A stretch of 64,000 bases of DNA from the NCBI RefSeq assembly GCF_001424485.1, contig NZ_LMQC01000005.1, forward strand, positions 18,447 to 82,446, read 5' to 3'. The DNA is from Modestobacter sp. Leaf380. GTDB lineage: Bacteria; Actinomycetota; Actinomycetes; Mycobacteriales; Geodermatophilaceae. Below the pieces are notes generated by a model. The model was not told the DNA's origin, made no database searches, and was given only the letters and a program-made list of their open reading frames with translations. The position numbers were made by a program, and so were the translations under genes. Shown one piece after another: positions 51,116 through 59,759 of this stretch (within the stretch, counting starts at the first letter, position 1; the number at the start of each line of letters is the position of its first letter).

Positions 51116-51159
51116 CCCCTCCCCTCCCACCCTCCCTCCCTTCCTTCCTCCCTCCCTCC
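51116..51159 (+). other. 44-base polypyrimidine tract
   Basis: All C and T except a single A at 51129, beginning at the base after the MerR-like stop. It is composed of CCCT and TTCC units. It could form unusual DNA structure or mark slippage. It lies directly before a 68-bp palindromic element. Confidence 0.6.
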
Positions 51160-51176
51160 GTCCGCCCAGCCGGCGG

Positions 51177-51244
51177 TGATCATGGGGTTGTTGCCGTTCG
51201 ACACCCCGCGAGCCGGCGTGTCGCTGACCAGGAGCCCATGATCA
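51177..51244. repeat. 68-bp palindromic element, copy 1 (degenerate right arm)
   Basis: Begins TGATCATGGGGTTGTTGCC and ends GAGCCCATGATCA. The left 19 bases are identical to copy 2, and both copies are exactly 68 bp, but the right arm here has lost the AACAACC part. The centre also resembles copy 2 (CTCGAC-like TTCGACAC and GGCGTGTC). It ends with an ATG in frame with the DUF559-type gene. Confidence 0.72.
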
Positions 51245-51288
51245 GCTGCGGGATGGCCTGGGCGGACAGGTGTCCACAGGGTGGGTGG

Positions 51289-52233
51289 GTGTCCACAGAT
51301 GTGGTCGTGGCTCGTCGGCCGGCCTCGCTGGGCATCAGGTTGCTGGGCGTGGAACTCCTACCGGGCACCTACACGTGGGCGGGGGCCCGCGCCTCGGGCA
51401 TGACGCGGCGGCAGATCGAGCGGGACGGCGTGCGGCTGGGGCGGGGTGTCTACCAGTCCCGCGCCGAGCCCGATGACCTGCCCACCCGTTGCCGGGCCTG
51501 GCTGCCGGTCCTGCCGGACGGGGCGGCGTTCGGGTTGCAGACGGCGGCAGCACTGCTCGGCGCCTTCGTGGACCCGCCGGCCGTGCCGCAGGCGGTGGTC
51601 CCGCCCGACCGACTGCTCCCGCACCGCAGCGGCCTCGTCGCCCTCCACCGGGACCTCCGGCCCGAGGACGTCGTCCAGGTCCACGGACTGCCGGTGACCG
51701 ACGCAGCGCAGACGTTCCTCGACCTGGCGCGGAGCACCAGGCCCGACGAGCTCGTCGCCGTCGGGGACGCCCTGCTCCGCCTGGGCCACCTGACCCCCGA
51801 GGGGCTGCTCGCCCGACTGGAACGCGGTGCCGGACTCCGCGGCGTCGTCCGGGCACGGCGCTGCGCCCCGCGGCTGACCCCGCTGGCGCAGTCCCGTCCG
51901 GAGAGCCTGGTCCGCTGCTGGCTGCTCGACAGCCACCTGCCCGACCCCGAGCCGCAGCTGCCGGTGGTCAACCGCCGCGGCGTCGTCGTCACCCACGGCG
52001 ACCTGGGCTGGGAGGAGTACCGCGTGCTCCTGGAGTACGAGGGCGGCGGCCACGCCACCGCCGAGAAGCTGGACACCGACGTCGACCGCCACTCGCTGGC
52101 CGCAGCCGACGGCTACCTGGTCCAACGCTTCGGCAGACGTCACCTGAGAAGACCAGCGGTGCTCGTCGACCGCGTGGAAGGCGCCCTCCGCAGCCGCGGT
52201 TGGCGCCCACCCCCACCCCGCCACCTCCGCTGA
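51289..52233 (+). CDS. AbiEi-like/DUF559 (Vsr-type nuclease fold) protein
   Basis: About 314 aa from this GTG; the frame also opens at an ATG supplied by the palindromic element at 51238. The N-terminal half has MTRRQIERDGVRLGRGVYQS, a small winged-helix-like part as in AbiEi antitoxin-like proteins. The C-terminal part HGDLGWEEYRVLLEYEGGGH, RHSLAAADGYLVQRFGRRHL and GALRSRGW resembles DUF559, the PD-(D/E)xK Vsr-like nuclease fold. The catalytic pattern is partly kept (Asp in GDLGW, Glu in LEYEG). The stop codon is the first three bases of copy 2 of the element. Function unknown. Confidence 0.76.
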   Translation: MSTDVVVARRPASLGIRLLGVELLPGTYTWAGARASGMTRRQIERDGVRLGRGVYQSRAEPDDLPTRCRAWLPVLPDGAAFGLQTAAALLGAFVDPPAVPQAVVPPDRLLPHRSGLVALHRDLRPEDVVQVHGLPVTDAAQTFLDLARSTRPDELVAVGDALLRLGHLTPEGLLARLERGAGLRGVVRARRCAPRLTPLAQSRPESLVRCWLLDSHLPDPEPQLPVVNRRGVVVTHGDLGWEEYRVLLEYEGGGHATAEKLDTDVDRHSLAAADGYLVQRFGRRHLRRPAVLVDRVEGALRSRGWRPPPPRHLR

Positions 52234-52298
52234 TCATGGGGTTGTTGCCACTCGACGCGCCGAGTCAGGCGTGTCCGCTGGCAACAACCCCATGATCA
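52231..52298. repeat. 68-bp palindromic element, copy 2 (perfect arms)
   Basis: Arms TGATCATGGGGTTGTTGCCA (52231-52250) and its exact reverse complement (52279-52298) enclose a 28-base loop. It is a perfect 20-bp inverted repeat, unusually long, lying between two convergent genes. It may serve as a terminator for both, but its exact partner 1 kb away indicates a dispersed repeat family of the MITE/REP kind. Confidence 0.85.
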
Positions 52299-52340
52299 CC
52301 GACAGCCGAAGCCAGCCAGTCAGCCAGGTGGGTGGGTGGG

Positions 52341-53261
52341 TCAGAGGAGGGCGGGGGCTAGGAGGAGGGCGGTCGGGACCAGCAGGAGGGCGACCGCGCT
52401 CGCCAGGGCGGTGGGCCGCCCCCACGCGGGGAGCTCCGCGGGCGGGTCCAGCAGCCTGGTCACGCGCTGGGCGAGCGGGCCGCCGTTGACGGCGAGGGCG
52501 CCGTGCGGGGCACCGCCCTCGGCGGCGGCGACGATCGCCTCGGCCAGGGTGCGGCGGGGCGCCGGAGAGGTGAGCTCGCGGAGGGCGACGTCGTCGGCAC
52601 GCATCTCGACCAGGTCCCGGACGGCGTCGTGCGCCCGGTCGGCGGCGGGGAGCACCGGCAGCGCGGCGCGCCAGGCGACGAAGGGCAGCAGCAGCAGGTG
52701 GTGCCGCTCGCGCAGGTGGGCCCGCTCGTGGGCGACGACGGCGGCCAGCTGGTCGGCGTCGAGCTCGGAGACCATGCCGGAGGACAGCACCAGCAGCGGG
52801 CGGGCGCCGGGGATGCAGAACGCGGCGGGCACCGGGGAGTCCAGCACCCGGGCCTCGACGTCGGTGGCCGGGCCGACCAGCAGCTCCAGCAGCTCGCGGT
52901 GCCGGGCGCGGGTGCGGGCGGTGCGCACCAGCGACAGCAGCAGCACACCCAGCAGCTCCAGGGCCAGGACGGCGGCGAGGGTCTGGGCGACCCAGTGGTC
53001 CCCGCGGACCATCTCCTCGGCGGGCCGTCGGCTGACCCAGTGCCACCAGGCCTCGGGCAGCGAGTGCCCCCACGGCGAGAGCCCGTGCACCAGCAGCGCG
53101 CCGATGATCGACAGCCCGCCGGCCAGGCCGACCGCCTGCCAGCAGACCAGCGCGGCGAGCGGGTCTTGCCGGGTCCACCGTGCGCGGGCCAGGGCCGCCG
53201 GGACCGGCCACGCCAGCAGGGCAGCGAGCACCCCGAGGCAGACGGCGGTCAGCGGCAGCAC
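52341..53261 (-). CDS. M56 family metallopeptidase (BlaR1/MecR1-like)
   Basis: About 306 aa membrane metalloprotease. Hydrophobic segments lie near 1-25, 38-62 and 88-110, and at the C-terminus; the zinc motif HERAH is in VVAHERAHLRERHHLLLL, with the downstream Glu ligand in VEMRADDVALRE. It is M56 without a beta-lactam-binding domain, as in M. tuberculosis Rv1845c. It should cleave or inactivate its partner, the BlaI-type repressor encoded ten bases upstream. The signal it senses is unknown. GTG start. Confidence 0.9.
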   Translation of the reverse strand: MLPLTAVCLGVLAALLAWPVPAALARARWTRQDPLAALVCWQAVGLAGGLSIIGALLVHGLSPWGHSLPEAWWHWVSRRPAEEMVRGDHWVAQTLAAVLALELLGVLLLSLVRTARTRARHRELLELLVGPATDVEARVLDSPVPAAFCIPGARPLLVLSSGMVSELDADQLAAVVAHERAHLRERHHLLLLPFVAWRAALPVLPAADRAHDAVRDLVEMRADDVALRELTSPAPRRTLAEAIVAAAEGGAPHGALAVNGGPLAQRVTRLLDPPAELPAWGRPTALASAVALLLVPTALLLAPALL

Positions 53262-53271
53262 GGCGTGCGGC

Positions 53272-53619
53272 TCAGTCGCTGTCGGCGAGCAGGGCCCGGA
53301 GCATCGCGGCCTCCCCGGCGGTGGCCGAGCCGATGAAGCGGGCCAGCACGGCCTGCCGGTCGGCGGCCTGGCCGAGCACCTCGTGCATGAGCTCGGCGGC
53401 GTGCTCCTCGCGGGTGGCGACGGCGGCGAACCGGCGCGGCCGGGCGTCGTCGTGACGGACGAAGCCCTTGGACTCCAGCCGGGTCAGCACGGTGTGCACG
53501 GTGGTCAGGGCCAGGCCCCGGTCGGCCAGCTCGTCGCGCAGCACGGTGGCCGCGACGGGGCCGTCGGCCGCCCACAGCCGGTCCATCACGGCCCGTTCCA
53601 ACTCACCCAGTGACGCCAT
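53272..53619 (-). CDS. BlaI/MecI/CopY family repressor
   Basis: About 115 aa winged-helix repressor. LGELERAVMDRLWAADGPVA begins the fold; LTTVHTVLTRLESKGFVRHD is the recognition helix and wing, with the dimerisation helices after residue 75. Family repressors are inactivated by cleavage by an M56 protease, and this gene is followed by one. The divergent spacer contains two identical dyads, so it probably represses its own operon and the neighbouring cyd operon. GGGGGAG precedes the ATG closely. Confidence 0.93.
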   Translation of the reverse strand: MASLGELERAVMDRLWAADGPVAATVLRDELADRGLALTTVHTVLTRLESKGFVRHDDARPRRFAAVATREEHAAELMHEVLGQAADRQAVLARFIGSATAGEAAMLRALLADSD

Positions 53620-53653
53620 CGCTCCCCCTGCTCCGCTCTGTCTCGCGACTCAC

Positions 53654-53693
53654 TTCTACAGATCGTAGAAAAGATGTTCTACCTGGCGTAGAA
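53654..53693. promoter_or_regulatory. Two BlaI-type operators between blaI and cydA
   Basis: TTCTAC-N5-GTAGAA occurs at 53654-53670 and at 53677-53693; arms and spacer length are identical in both. The TAC and GTA cores match the symmetry of BlaI/MecI sites. The sites lie 35 bp before the BlaI start on one side and 40 bp before the cydA start on the other. TACGAC at 53708-53713 is a possible cydA -10. Confidence 0.75.
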
Positions 53694-53733
53694 AGGAGTC
53701 GACCGATCGTACGACAGGCAGAGGGGCCACACG

Positions 53734-55299
53734 GTGGACGTGCTCGAGATCGCTCGCTGGCAGTTCGGCATCACGACCGTCTACCACTTCCTGATGGTCC
53801 CGCTGACCATCGGACTGGGGCTGCTGGTCGCCGTCATGCACACGATGTGGGTGCGCACCGGCAAGGCCGAGTGGCTGCGGATGACCCGCTTCTGGGGCCG
53901 CATCTACCTGATCAACTTCGTCCTGGGCGTGGCCACCGGGCTGGTCCAGGAGTTCCAGTTCGGGCTGGCCTGGAGCTCCTACTCGCGCTTCGTCGGCGAC
54001 GTCTTCGGCTCGGTGCTGGCCCTGGAGGCGCTGCTGGCGTTCTTCCTGGAGTCCACGTTCCTGGGGCTGTGGATCTTCGGCTGGGGCCGCATCCCCAAGA
54101 AGCTGCACCTGGCCTCGCTGTGGGCGGCGGTCGTCGGCTCGGTGATCAGCGCGTACTTCATCATCGCGGCCAACTCCTGGATGCAGCACCCGGTCGGCGT
54201 CGTGCTGGACACCTCCAGCGGCGAGCCCCGCGCCCGGCAGGTCGACTTCCTCGCCGTCCTGACCAACAACACCGCGCTGGCCGCCTTCAGCCACGCGATC
54301 GTCGCCTCGCTGATGGTCGCCGGCGGGCTGCTGGTGGGCATCGGCCTGTGGCACCTGCGCAAGCGGGCGCTGGCCGGCCGGTCGACCGAGGAGGTCGACC
54401 ACCAGGTGTGGCGCCGCTCGGTGCGGGTCGGTGGCTACGTCTCGCTGGCCGCGTTCGCACTCGTCGCCCTCACCGGTGACTGGCAGGGCAAGCTGATGTA
54501 CCAGCAGCAGCCGCTGAAGATGAGCTCGGCCGAGGCGCTGTGCGAGACCGAGGCCCCGGCGTCCTTCTCGATCTTCGCCTTCAACAAGCTGGGCTCCAAC
54601 GAGTGCGACGACGTGCACTCCTTCACCGTCCCCTACATCCTCAGCTTCCTGGCGCACAGCGACTTCTCCTCCCCCGTCCCCGGGGTGAACGACCTGCAGG
54701 AGCAGTACGCCGAGGCCTACGGCGCGACCTACCCCGACGACCCGAGCTTCGGCGACAAGGCCGGCGAGCCGATCGACTACACGCCTGTCCTGGCCGTCAC
54801 CTACTGGGGATTCCGGCTGATGATCGGCATGGGCGCGGTGTCCGCCGGCGTCGCGGCCTACGCCCTGTGGGCCACCCGCCGCGGCCGGGTCCCGACGTCG
54901 ACGGTCGGCGTCTACGGCTCGCTGCTGGCCGTCGGTGCCCCGTTCGTCGGCAACGCCGCGGGCTGGATCTTCACCGAGATGGGCCGCCAGCCCTTCGTCG
55001 TCTACCCGAACCCCGACGTGCCCCGCGCCGACCAGGTGTACTTCTTCACCGCCCAGGCGGTCTCCCCCGGCATCTCCGCCGCCGAGGTGTGGACGTCGCT
55101 GATCAGCCTCGGCGTCCTCTACGGCGTGCTCGCGGTCATCGAGTTCGGCCTGATCGTCCGGTTCGCCCGGGCGGGCGTCACCGAGGGCGACACGACGCCG
55201 ACCCCGGGCATCGGCGGCGGCAGCAGCCACCGGGACGGCGACGAGCCACCACGTGCTGACGACGACGCCAGCGACGACGTCCTCCAGTTCGCGTACTGA
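53734..55299 (+). CDS. cydA: Cytochrome bd ubiquinol/menaquinol oxidase subunit I
   Basis: About 521 aa, roughly nine transmembrane segments. His18 in the first helix (TVYHFLMVPLTIGLGLLVA) is the haem b595 ligand and His187 in FSHAIVASLMVAGG the b558 ligand; GRQPFVVY marks the quinol-side region. It has the short Q-loop typical of the actinobacterial class. Reduces oxygen to water with menaquinol and contributes to survival at low oxygen or with inhibited cytochrome bc1-aa3. GTG start. The acidic C-terminal tail is about 50 residues. First gene of cydA-cydB-cydDC. Confidence 0.96.
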   Translation: MDVLEIARWQFGITTVYHFLMVPLTIGLGLLVAVMHTMWVRTGKAEWLRMTRFWGRIYLINFVLGVATGLVQEFQFGLAWSSYSRFVGDVFGSVLALEALLAFFLESTFLGLWIFGWGRIPKKLHLASLWAAVVGSVISAYFIIAANSWMQHPVGVVLDTSSGEPRARQVDFLAVLTNNTALAAFSHAIVASLMVAGGLLVGIGLWHLRKRALAGRSTEEVDHQVWRRSVRVGGYVSLAAFALVALTGDWQGKLMYQQQPLKMSSAEALCETEAPASFSIFAFNKLGSNECDDVHSFTVPYILSFLAHSDFSSPVPGVNDLQEQYAEAYGATYPDDPSFGDKAGEPIDYTPVLAVTYWGFRLMIGMGAVSAGVAAYALWATRRGRVPTSTVGVYGSLLAVGAPFVGNAAGWIFTEMGRQPFVVYPNPDVPRADQVYFFTAQAVSPGISAAEVWTSLISLGVLYGVLAVIEFGLIVRFARAGVTEGDTTPTPGIGGGSSHRDGDEPPRADDDASDDVLQFAY

Positions 55300-55311
55300 G
55301 GAGCGAGAGAC

Positions 55312-56337
55312 ATGGACCTGCAGACCCTCTGGTTCGTCGCCGTCGCGGTGCTCTGGACCGGCTTCCTGCTGCTGGAGGGCTTCGACTTCGGCGTCGCCGC
55401 CCTGCTCCCGGTGCTGGGCCGCAAGCCCGCCGACCGGCACCTGATGCTGCGCACCATCGGCCCGCTGTGGGACGGCAACGAGGTGTGGCTGGTGACGGCG
55501 GTCGGGGCGACGTTCGCCGCCTTCCCCGGCTGGTACGCCACCTGGCTGCCGGCGATGTACCTGCCGTTCGTGCTGGTGCTGGTCGGGCTGATCGTGCGGG
55601 CGGTGGCCTTCGAGTGGCGGCACTCCAGCCACGACGAGCGCTGGGACGCCACCTGGACCCGGGTGATCACCACCGGCTCGCTGATCGCCTCGGCCGGGCT
55701 GGGTGCCGCGCTGGGCGCCACGACGCTGGGCCTGCCGATCGGTGCGGACGGCGTCCGGGTGGGCGGGGCGTTCTCCGGCTGGTCGTGGCCGGCGCTGCTG
55801 GGCGCGGTCGCGGTGCTGGCCTGGTCCACGGTGCACGGGGCGGTGTTCCTGTCGCTGAAGACCGACGGCGAGCTGCGGCACCGGGCGCGGGCGTTCGCGC
55901 TGCGCCTCGTGCCGGTGGCCGCGCTGCCGGTGCTGGCCTGGGCCGCGCTGGTGTGGCTGCGCTCGGGCACGGTGGTGACGGCGGTGACGCTGCTGGTCGC
56001 CGCGGGCGCGGTCGTCGTCACCTGGGCGCGGCTGGCCGCGGGCCGCGAGGGCCAGGCGTTCACCGCGTGGGCGATGGTGCTGCTGGCCTCGATGGCCACC
56101 GTGTTCGGCTCGGCGTTCCCGGTGGTGCTGCCCTCGACCATCGACCCGGCGTTCGACGTGCTGGTCTCGACGGCCTCGGTCAGCGACTACACGCTGACGG
56201 TGATGACCTGGGTGGCGGCGTTCGGGCTGCCGGTGGTGCTGGGCTACCAGGCGTGGACCTACTGGGTGTTCCGCCAGCGCCTGGTGGCCGAGCCGGTCCA
56301 CGAGGAGCCGGCGGACGAGGAGGAGGTGCCCGCGTGA
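55312..56337 (+). CDS. cydB: Cytochrome bd oxidase subunit II
   Basis: About 341 aa, eight or nine transmembrane segments, beginning LQTLWFVAVAVLWTGFLLLE with the diagnostic GFDFGVAALLPVL following, and GPLWDGNEVWLVTAVGATFA. Forms the heterodimer with subunit I. Starts 12 bp after cydA and overlaps cydDC as GTGA, so the three genes are one operon. Confidence 0.96.
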   Translation: MDLQTLWFVAVAVLWTGFLLLEGFDFGVAALLPVLGRKPADRHLMLRTIGPLWDGNEVWLVTAVGATFAAFPGWYATWLPAMYLPFVLVLVGLIVRAVAFEWRHSSHDERWDATWTRVITTGSLIASAGLGAALGATTLGLPIGADGVRVGGAFSGWSWPALLGAVAVLAWSTVHGAVFLSLKTDGELRHRARAFALRLVPVAALPVLAWAALVWLRSGTVVTAVTLLVAAGAVVVTWARLAAGREGQAFTAWAMVLLASMATVFGSAFPVVLPSTIDPAFDVLVSTASVSDYTLTVMTWVAAFGLPVVLGYQAWTYWVFRQRLVAEPVHEEPADEEEVPA

Positions 56338-59300
56338 GCCGGGGCCCGCTCGGTCCGCTGGACGGCGTCCCCGGGGTGCGCGGGGCGCTCGTCCGGGCGG
56401 CGGTGGCCGCGGTGCTGCAGACCGTGGGCCTGGTGCTGCTGTCGGTGGGCCTGGCCCACGCCGTCGCCCGCGTCGTGGACGGCGACGCCCCCTGGTCCGC
56501 GCTGGGCCTGGCCGCGGTGGGTGCGGCGGTGAGGGCGGTCGCGGGGTCGGTCGGCGAGGTGCTGGCCGCCCGGGACGCCCGGCGCAGCGAGGACGCCCTG
56601 CGCACCGCCCTGCTGGACCGGCTGGCCTCCTCCCCCGCCGCCGTCGAGGCCGCGGGCGGGCCCGGCCCGGCGGCGGTGCTGGCCACCACCCGGCTGCACG
56701 ACCTGGGCCCCTCGCTGGCGACCTACCTGCCGGCGCTGGCGCAGACCCTCGTCGTCCCGCCGGTGCTGCTGCTGGTGCTGGCCGGCACCGACCTGCTGTC
56801 CGCGGTGCTGGTCGCGGTGACCCTGCCGCTGGTGCCGGTGTTCATGGTGCTGGTCGGGAAGTACACCGCGGACCAGACGTCGGCCGCGGCCCGCGCGCTG
56901 GACCGGATCGCCGGCCACGTCGCCGAGCTGGTCCGGGGGCTGCCGGTGCTCACCGGGCTGGGCCGGGCCGCGGACCAGGCGGCGGCACTGTCCACCCTGG
57001 GCGCCCGGCACCGGAGCACCACGATGGCCACGCTGCGGCTGGCGTTCCTGTCCTCCCTGGTGCTCGAGCTGATCGCCACGCTGTCGGTCGCGCTGGTCGC
57101 GGTGACCGTGGGGCTGCGGCTGCTGGAGGGCCACCTGGCCCTCGCGGTCGGGCTGACCGCGCTGCTGCTCGCGCCGGAGGCCTTCGCGCCGCTGCGCGCG
57201 CTGGGCTCGGCCTTCCACGCCAACTCCGACGCCGGGTTGGCCGCAGCCGAGGCGCGGGCCGTGCTGGCCGTCCCGGCAGGGACCGACCGCAGCCGGGGGG
57301 ACGACGACGCGGCGCTCGTCCTCACCGACCTGTCCGTCGCGTACCCCGGCCGCTCGGTGCCCGCGCTCCCCGCGACGTCGCTGACCGTGCGGCCCGGTGA
57401 GCTGGTGGCGTTGACCGGGCCGTCGGGGTCGGGCAAGTCGACGCTGCTGGCCGCGGTGGCCGGCGCGCTCCCGCCCGTGGCCGAGGTGACCGGCACGGTC
57501 ACCGGCGTCCCCGCGGCGTTGGCGTATGCCCCGCAGCACCCGCGCACCGTCGGCGACACGGTGGCCGAGGAGCTGCGCCGGCACGCCGGCATCGACCCGG
57601 CCGACCCGCTGGACGCGATCGTCGTCGAGGGCCTGGTCGTGGACGCGCTGGCCCGGGTCGGCGCCGGTGCGCTGGCCGGACGGCGCTGCACCGCGCTGTC
57701 GCCGGGCGAGCTGCAGCGGGTCGCCGTCGCGCGGGCGCTGCTGCGGGTCGCCCGCGGGGCGTCGCTGCTGCTGCTCGACGAGCCGACCGCCCACCTGGAC
57801 GCCGCCGCCGCCGCCCTGGTGGCCGAGGCCCTGCAGTCGCTGCGCGGGGCGGTGACGGTCGTCGTCGTCACGCACGACCCGGCGCTGGCGGCCCTGGCCG
57901 ACTGCACGGTGGCCCTGCCCGGGACCACGGCCCCGGTGGTCGCCCCCTCCACCCGACCCGTGCCCGTCCCTGTCGCCGCCCCCGAGGCGGCCGCGACCGG
58001 CGAGCCGGGCACCGGGGCAGCGACCGAGGGCCTGACCTGGCCGCGCCGGTCGCTGGTCCGGGCCGTCGTCGCCGGCACGCTGACCGCGGGGTCCGGTGTC
58101 GCGCTGACCGGGCTGTCCGGCTGGCTGATCGTGCGGGCCTCCGAGCTGCCACCGGTGCTGACCCTGCTGACGATCATCGTGGGGGTGCGCGCGTTCGGGC
58201 TGAGCCGGGCGCTGCTGCGGTGGTGGGAGCGGATGACGGCGCACGACGCGGCCCTGCGGCTGGCCGAGTCCACCCGGGTCCGGGTGTGGCAGGCGCTGGC
58301 CCGGCAGGGCATCGCCGCCGAGCGGACGCCGGGCTCGGCGCTGGGCCGGGTGGTCGGTGACGTCGGCGCGCTGCAGGACCTGTCGGTGCGGGTGCTCACC
58401 CCGCCCCTGGTCGCCGGGGCCACCGTCCTGCTCACCGCCGGCGCGCTGGCGTTCCTGTCCCCCACCGCAGCGGCCGGGGTGCTCGGCGTGCTGGCACTGG
58501 TGGTCGCCGCCGTCGTCGCCCTGCACCGCCGGGTGGACGCCGGGCTGGCCCGGGACGAGGCCGCGCTGCGGGTCGCCACGCTGCGGGAGACCGCGACGCT
58601 GCTCGACGGCATCGCGGACCTGCGGGTGCACGGCGTCGCCGCGGGCGCGGTGGCCGACGTGCGCGCGCTGGCCGGTCGGCAGGGCGTCGCCTCCGGGCTG
58701 GGCACCCGCGCCGGGGCCTGGAGCAGCGCGATCGTCACGCTGGGCACCGGGCTGGCCGCCGTCGTCGGCGCCGCGCTGGCGTGGACCGGTGGGCTCTCCG
58801 GCCCGGCGGTGGCCGTCGTCGCGCTGGCCCCGCTGGCGCTGGCCGAGCCGCTCACCGGCCTGGTCGGCTCGTTGCAGCGGCGGGGCGCCTGGGCCGACGC
58901 GCGCGGCCGGGTCGAGGCCGTGCTGGCCGCCCCGGTCGCCGCCGACCCGGTGCACCCGACGCCGGTGCCGAGGCCGGTGGCGACGCTGCGCACCACCGGC
59001 CTGGTCGCCGGCTGGCCCGGCGGCCCCGACGTGCTGCACGGCCTGGACCTCACCGCCGACCGGGACGGCTGGGTGGTGGTCCGCGGCCCCTCGGGCAGCG
59101 GCAAGTCGACGCTGCTGGCGGTGCTGCTGGCCGCGCTGCGACCGCGCGCCGGTGCCTGCTCCGTGGGAGGCGTCGACTCGACCCGGGTCACCGGGGCCGA
59201 CCTGCGGACGGCGTTCGCCTGGCTCCCGCAGGAGTCGCACGTGTTCGCCTCCTCGATCCGGGCGAACCTGGCGCTGGCCGGCCCGCGCGGGACGATCACC

Positions 59301-59759
59301 GACGAGGCCGCACACGCGGCCCTGGCCGCGGTCGGGCTCGGGCCGCTGGTCGCCGGCCTGCCCGAGGGCCTGGACACCCCGGTCGGCTCCGGCGGGACGG
59401 CGCTGTCCGGCGGCGAGCGCCGGCGGCTGGCCGCGGCGCGGGCCCTGCTGGCCGACCGGGACGTGGTGCTGCTGGACGAGCCGACCGCTCACCTGGACCC
59501 GCCGACGGCCCGGGCGCTGGTGGCCGACCTGCGCCGGGTGCTCGCCGGTCGGGTGGTGGTGTGCGTGACGCACGACGACGCGGTGGCCGCCGAGGGCGAC
59601 ACCGTGGTGGCCCTGGACGAGCGGTCGATGGCGCTGGCCGGCCAGGGCGGGTGGGGCCCGCCGTCACCGGGGTGGGGGGCACCCGGTGACGGCGGAGCTG
59701 TGGGGGCGGGCGGCGCTGGGCGGTCGCCGAGCAGCGGACCTCAGCGGGTCCCGCGGTAG
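56334..59759 (+). CDS. cydDC: Fused CydDC thiol/haem exporter ABC protein
   Basis: About 1141 aa: two half-transporters in one chain. The first membrane domain spans about 10-310 with Walker A GPSGSGKST from residue 362; the second membrane domain about 570-860 with Walker A GPSGSGKST from about 918. The first signature reads LSPGELQRVAVARALL instead of LSGGQ; the second is LSGGERRRLAAARALL. Walker B is LLLLDEPTAHLD in one and VVLLDEPTAHLD in the other. CydDC is needed for cytochrome bd assembly, through export of reducing thiols or haem handling. Fusion is common in actinobacteria. The C-terminus is glycine-rich and overlaps the next gene by 19 bases. Confidence 0.95.
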   Translation: MSRGPLGPLDGVPGVRGALVRAAVAAVLQTVGLVLLSVGLAHAVARVVDGDAPWSALGLAAVGAAVRAVAGSVGEVLAARDARRSEDALRTALLDRLASSPAAVEAAGGPGPAAVLATTRLHDLGPSLATYLPALAQTLVVPPVLLLVLAGTDLLSAVLVAVTLPLVPVFMVLVGKYTADQTSAAARALDRIAGHVAELVRGLPVLTGLGRAADQAAALSTLGARHRSTTMATLRLAFLSSLVLELIATLSVALVAVTVGLRLLEGHLALAVGLTALLLAPEAFAPLRALGSAFHANSDAGLAAAEARAVLAVPAGTDRSRGDDDAALVLTDLSVAYPGRSVPALPATSLTVRPGELVALTGPSGSGKSTLLAAVAGALPPVAEVTGTVTGVPAALAYAPQHPRTVGDTVAEELRRHAGIDPADPLDAIVVEGLVVDALARVGAGALAGRRCTALSPGELQRVAVARALLRVARGASLLLLDEPTAHLDAAAAALVAEALQSLRGAVTVVVVTHDPALAALADCTVALPGTTAPVVAPSTRPVPVPVAAPEAAATGEPGTGAATEGLTWPRRSLVRAVVAGTLTAGSGVALTGLSGWLIVRASELPPVLTLLTIIVGVRAFGLSRALLRWWERMTAHDAALRLAESTRVRVWQALARQGIAAERTPGSALGRVVGDVGALQDLSVRVLTPPLVAGATVLLTAGALAFLSPTAAAGVLGVLALVVAAVVALHRRVDAGLARDEAALRVATLRETATLLDGIADLRVHGVAAGAVADVRALAGRQGVASGLGTRAGAWSSAIVTLGTGLAAVVGAALAWTGGLSGPAVAVVALAPLALAEPLTGLVGSLQRRGAWADARGRVEAVLAAPVAADPVHPTPVPRPVATLRTTGLVAGWPGGPDVLHGLDLTADRDGWVVVRGPSGSGKSTLLAVLLAALRPRAGACSVGGVDSTRVTGADLRTAFAWLPQESHVFASSIRANLALAGPRGTITDEAAHAALAAVGLGPLVAGLPEGLDTPVGSGGTALSGGERRRLAAARALLADRDVVLLDEPTAHLDPPTARALVADLRRVLAGRVVVCVTHDDAVAAEGDTVVALDERSMALAGQGGWGPPSPGWGAPGDGGAVGAGGAGRSPSSGPQRVPR

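Noticed and set aside
51268..51297. Paired GTGTCCACAG copies as DnaA boxes or a replication origin
   Set aside because: They differ from TTATCCACA, only two copies exist and there is no dnaA, dnaN or AT-rich region nearby.
56259..59573. 1104-codon minus-strand frame opposite cydDC
   Set aside because: Low-complexity Gln/Arg/Gly sequence with no motifs, opposite a protein with two full ABC cassettes.
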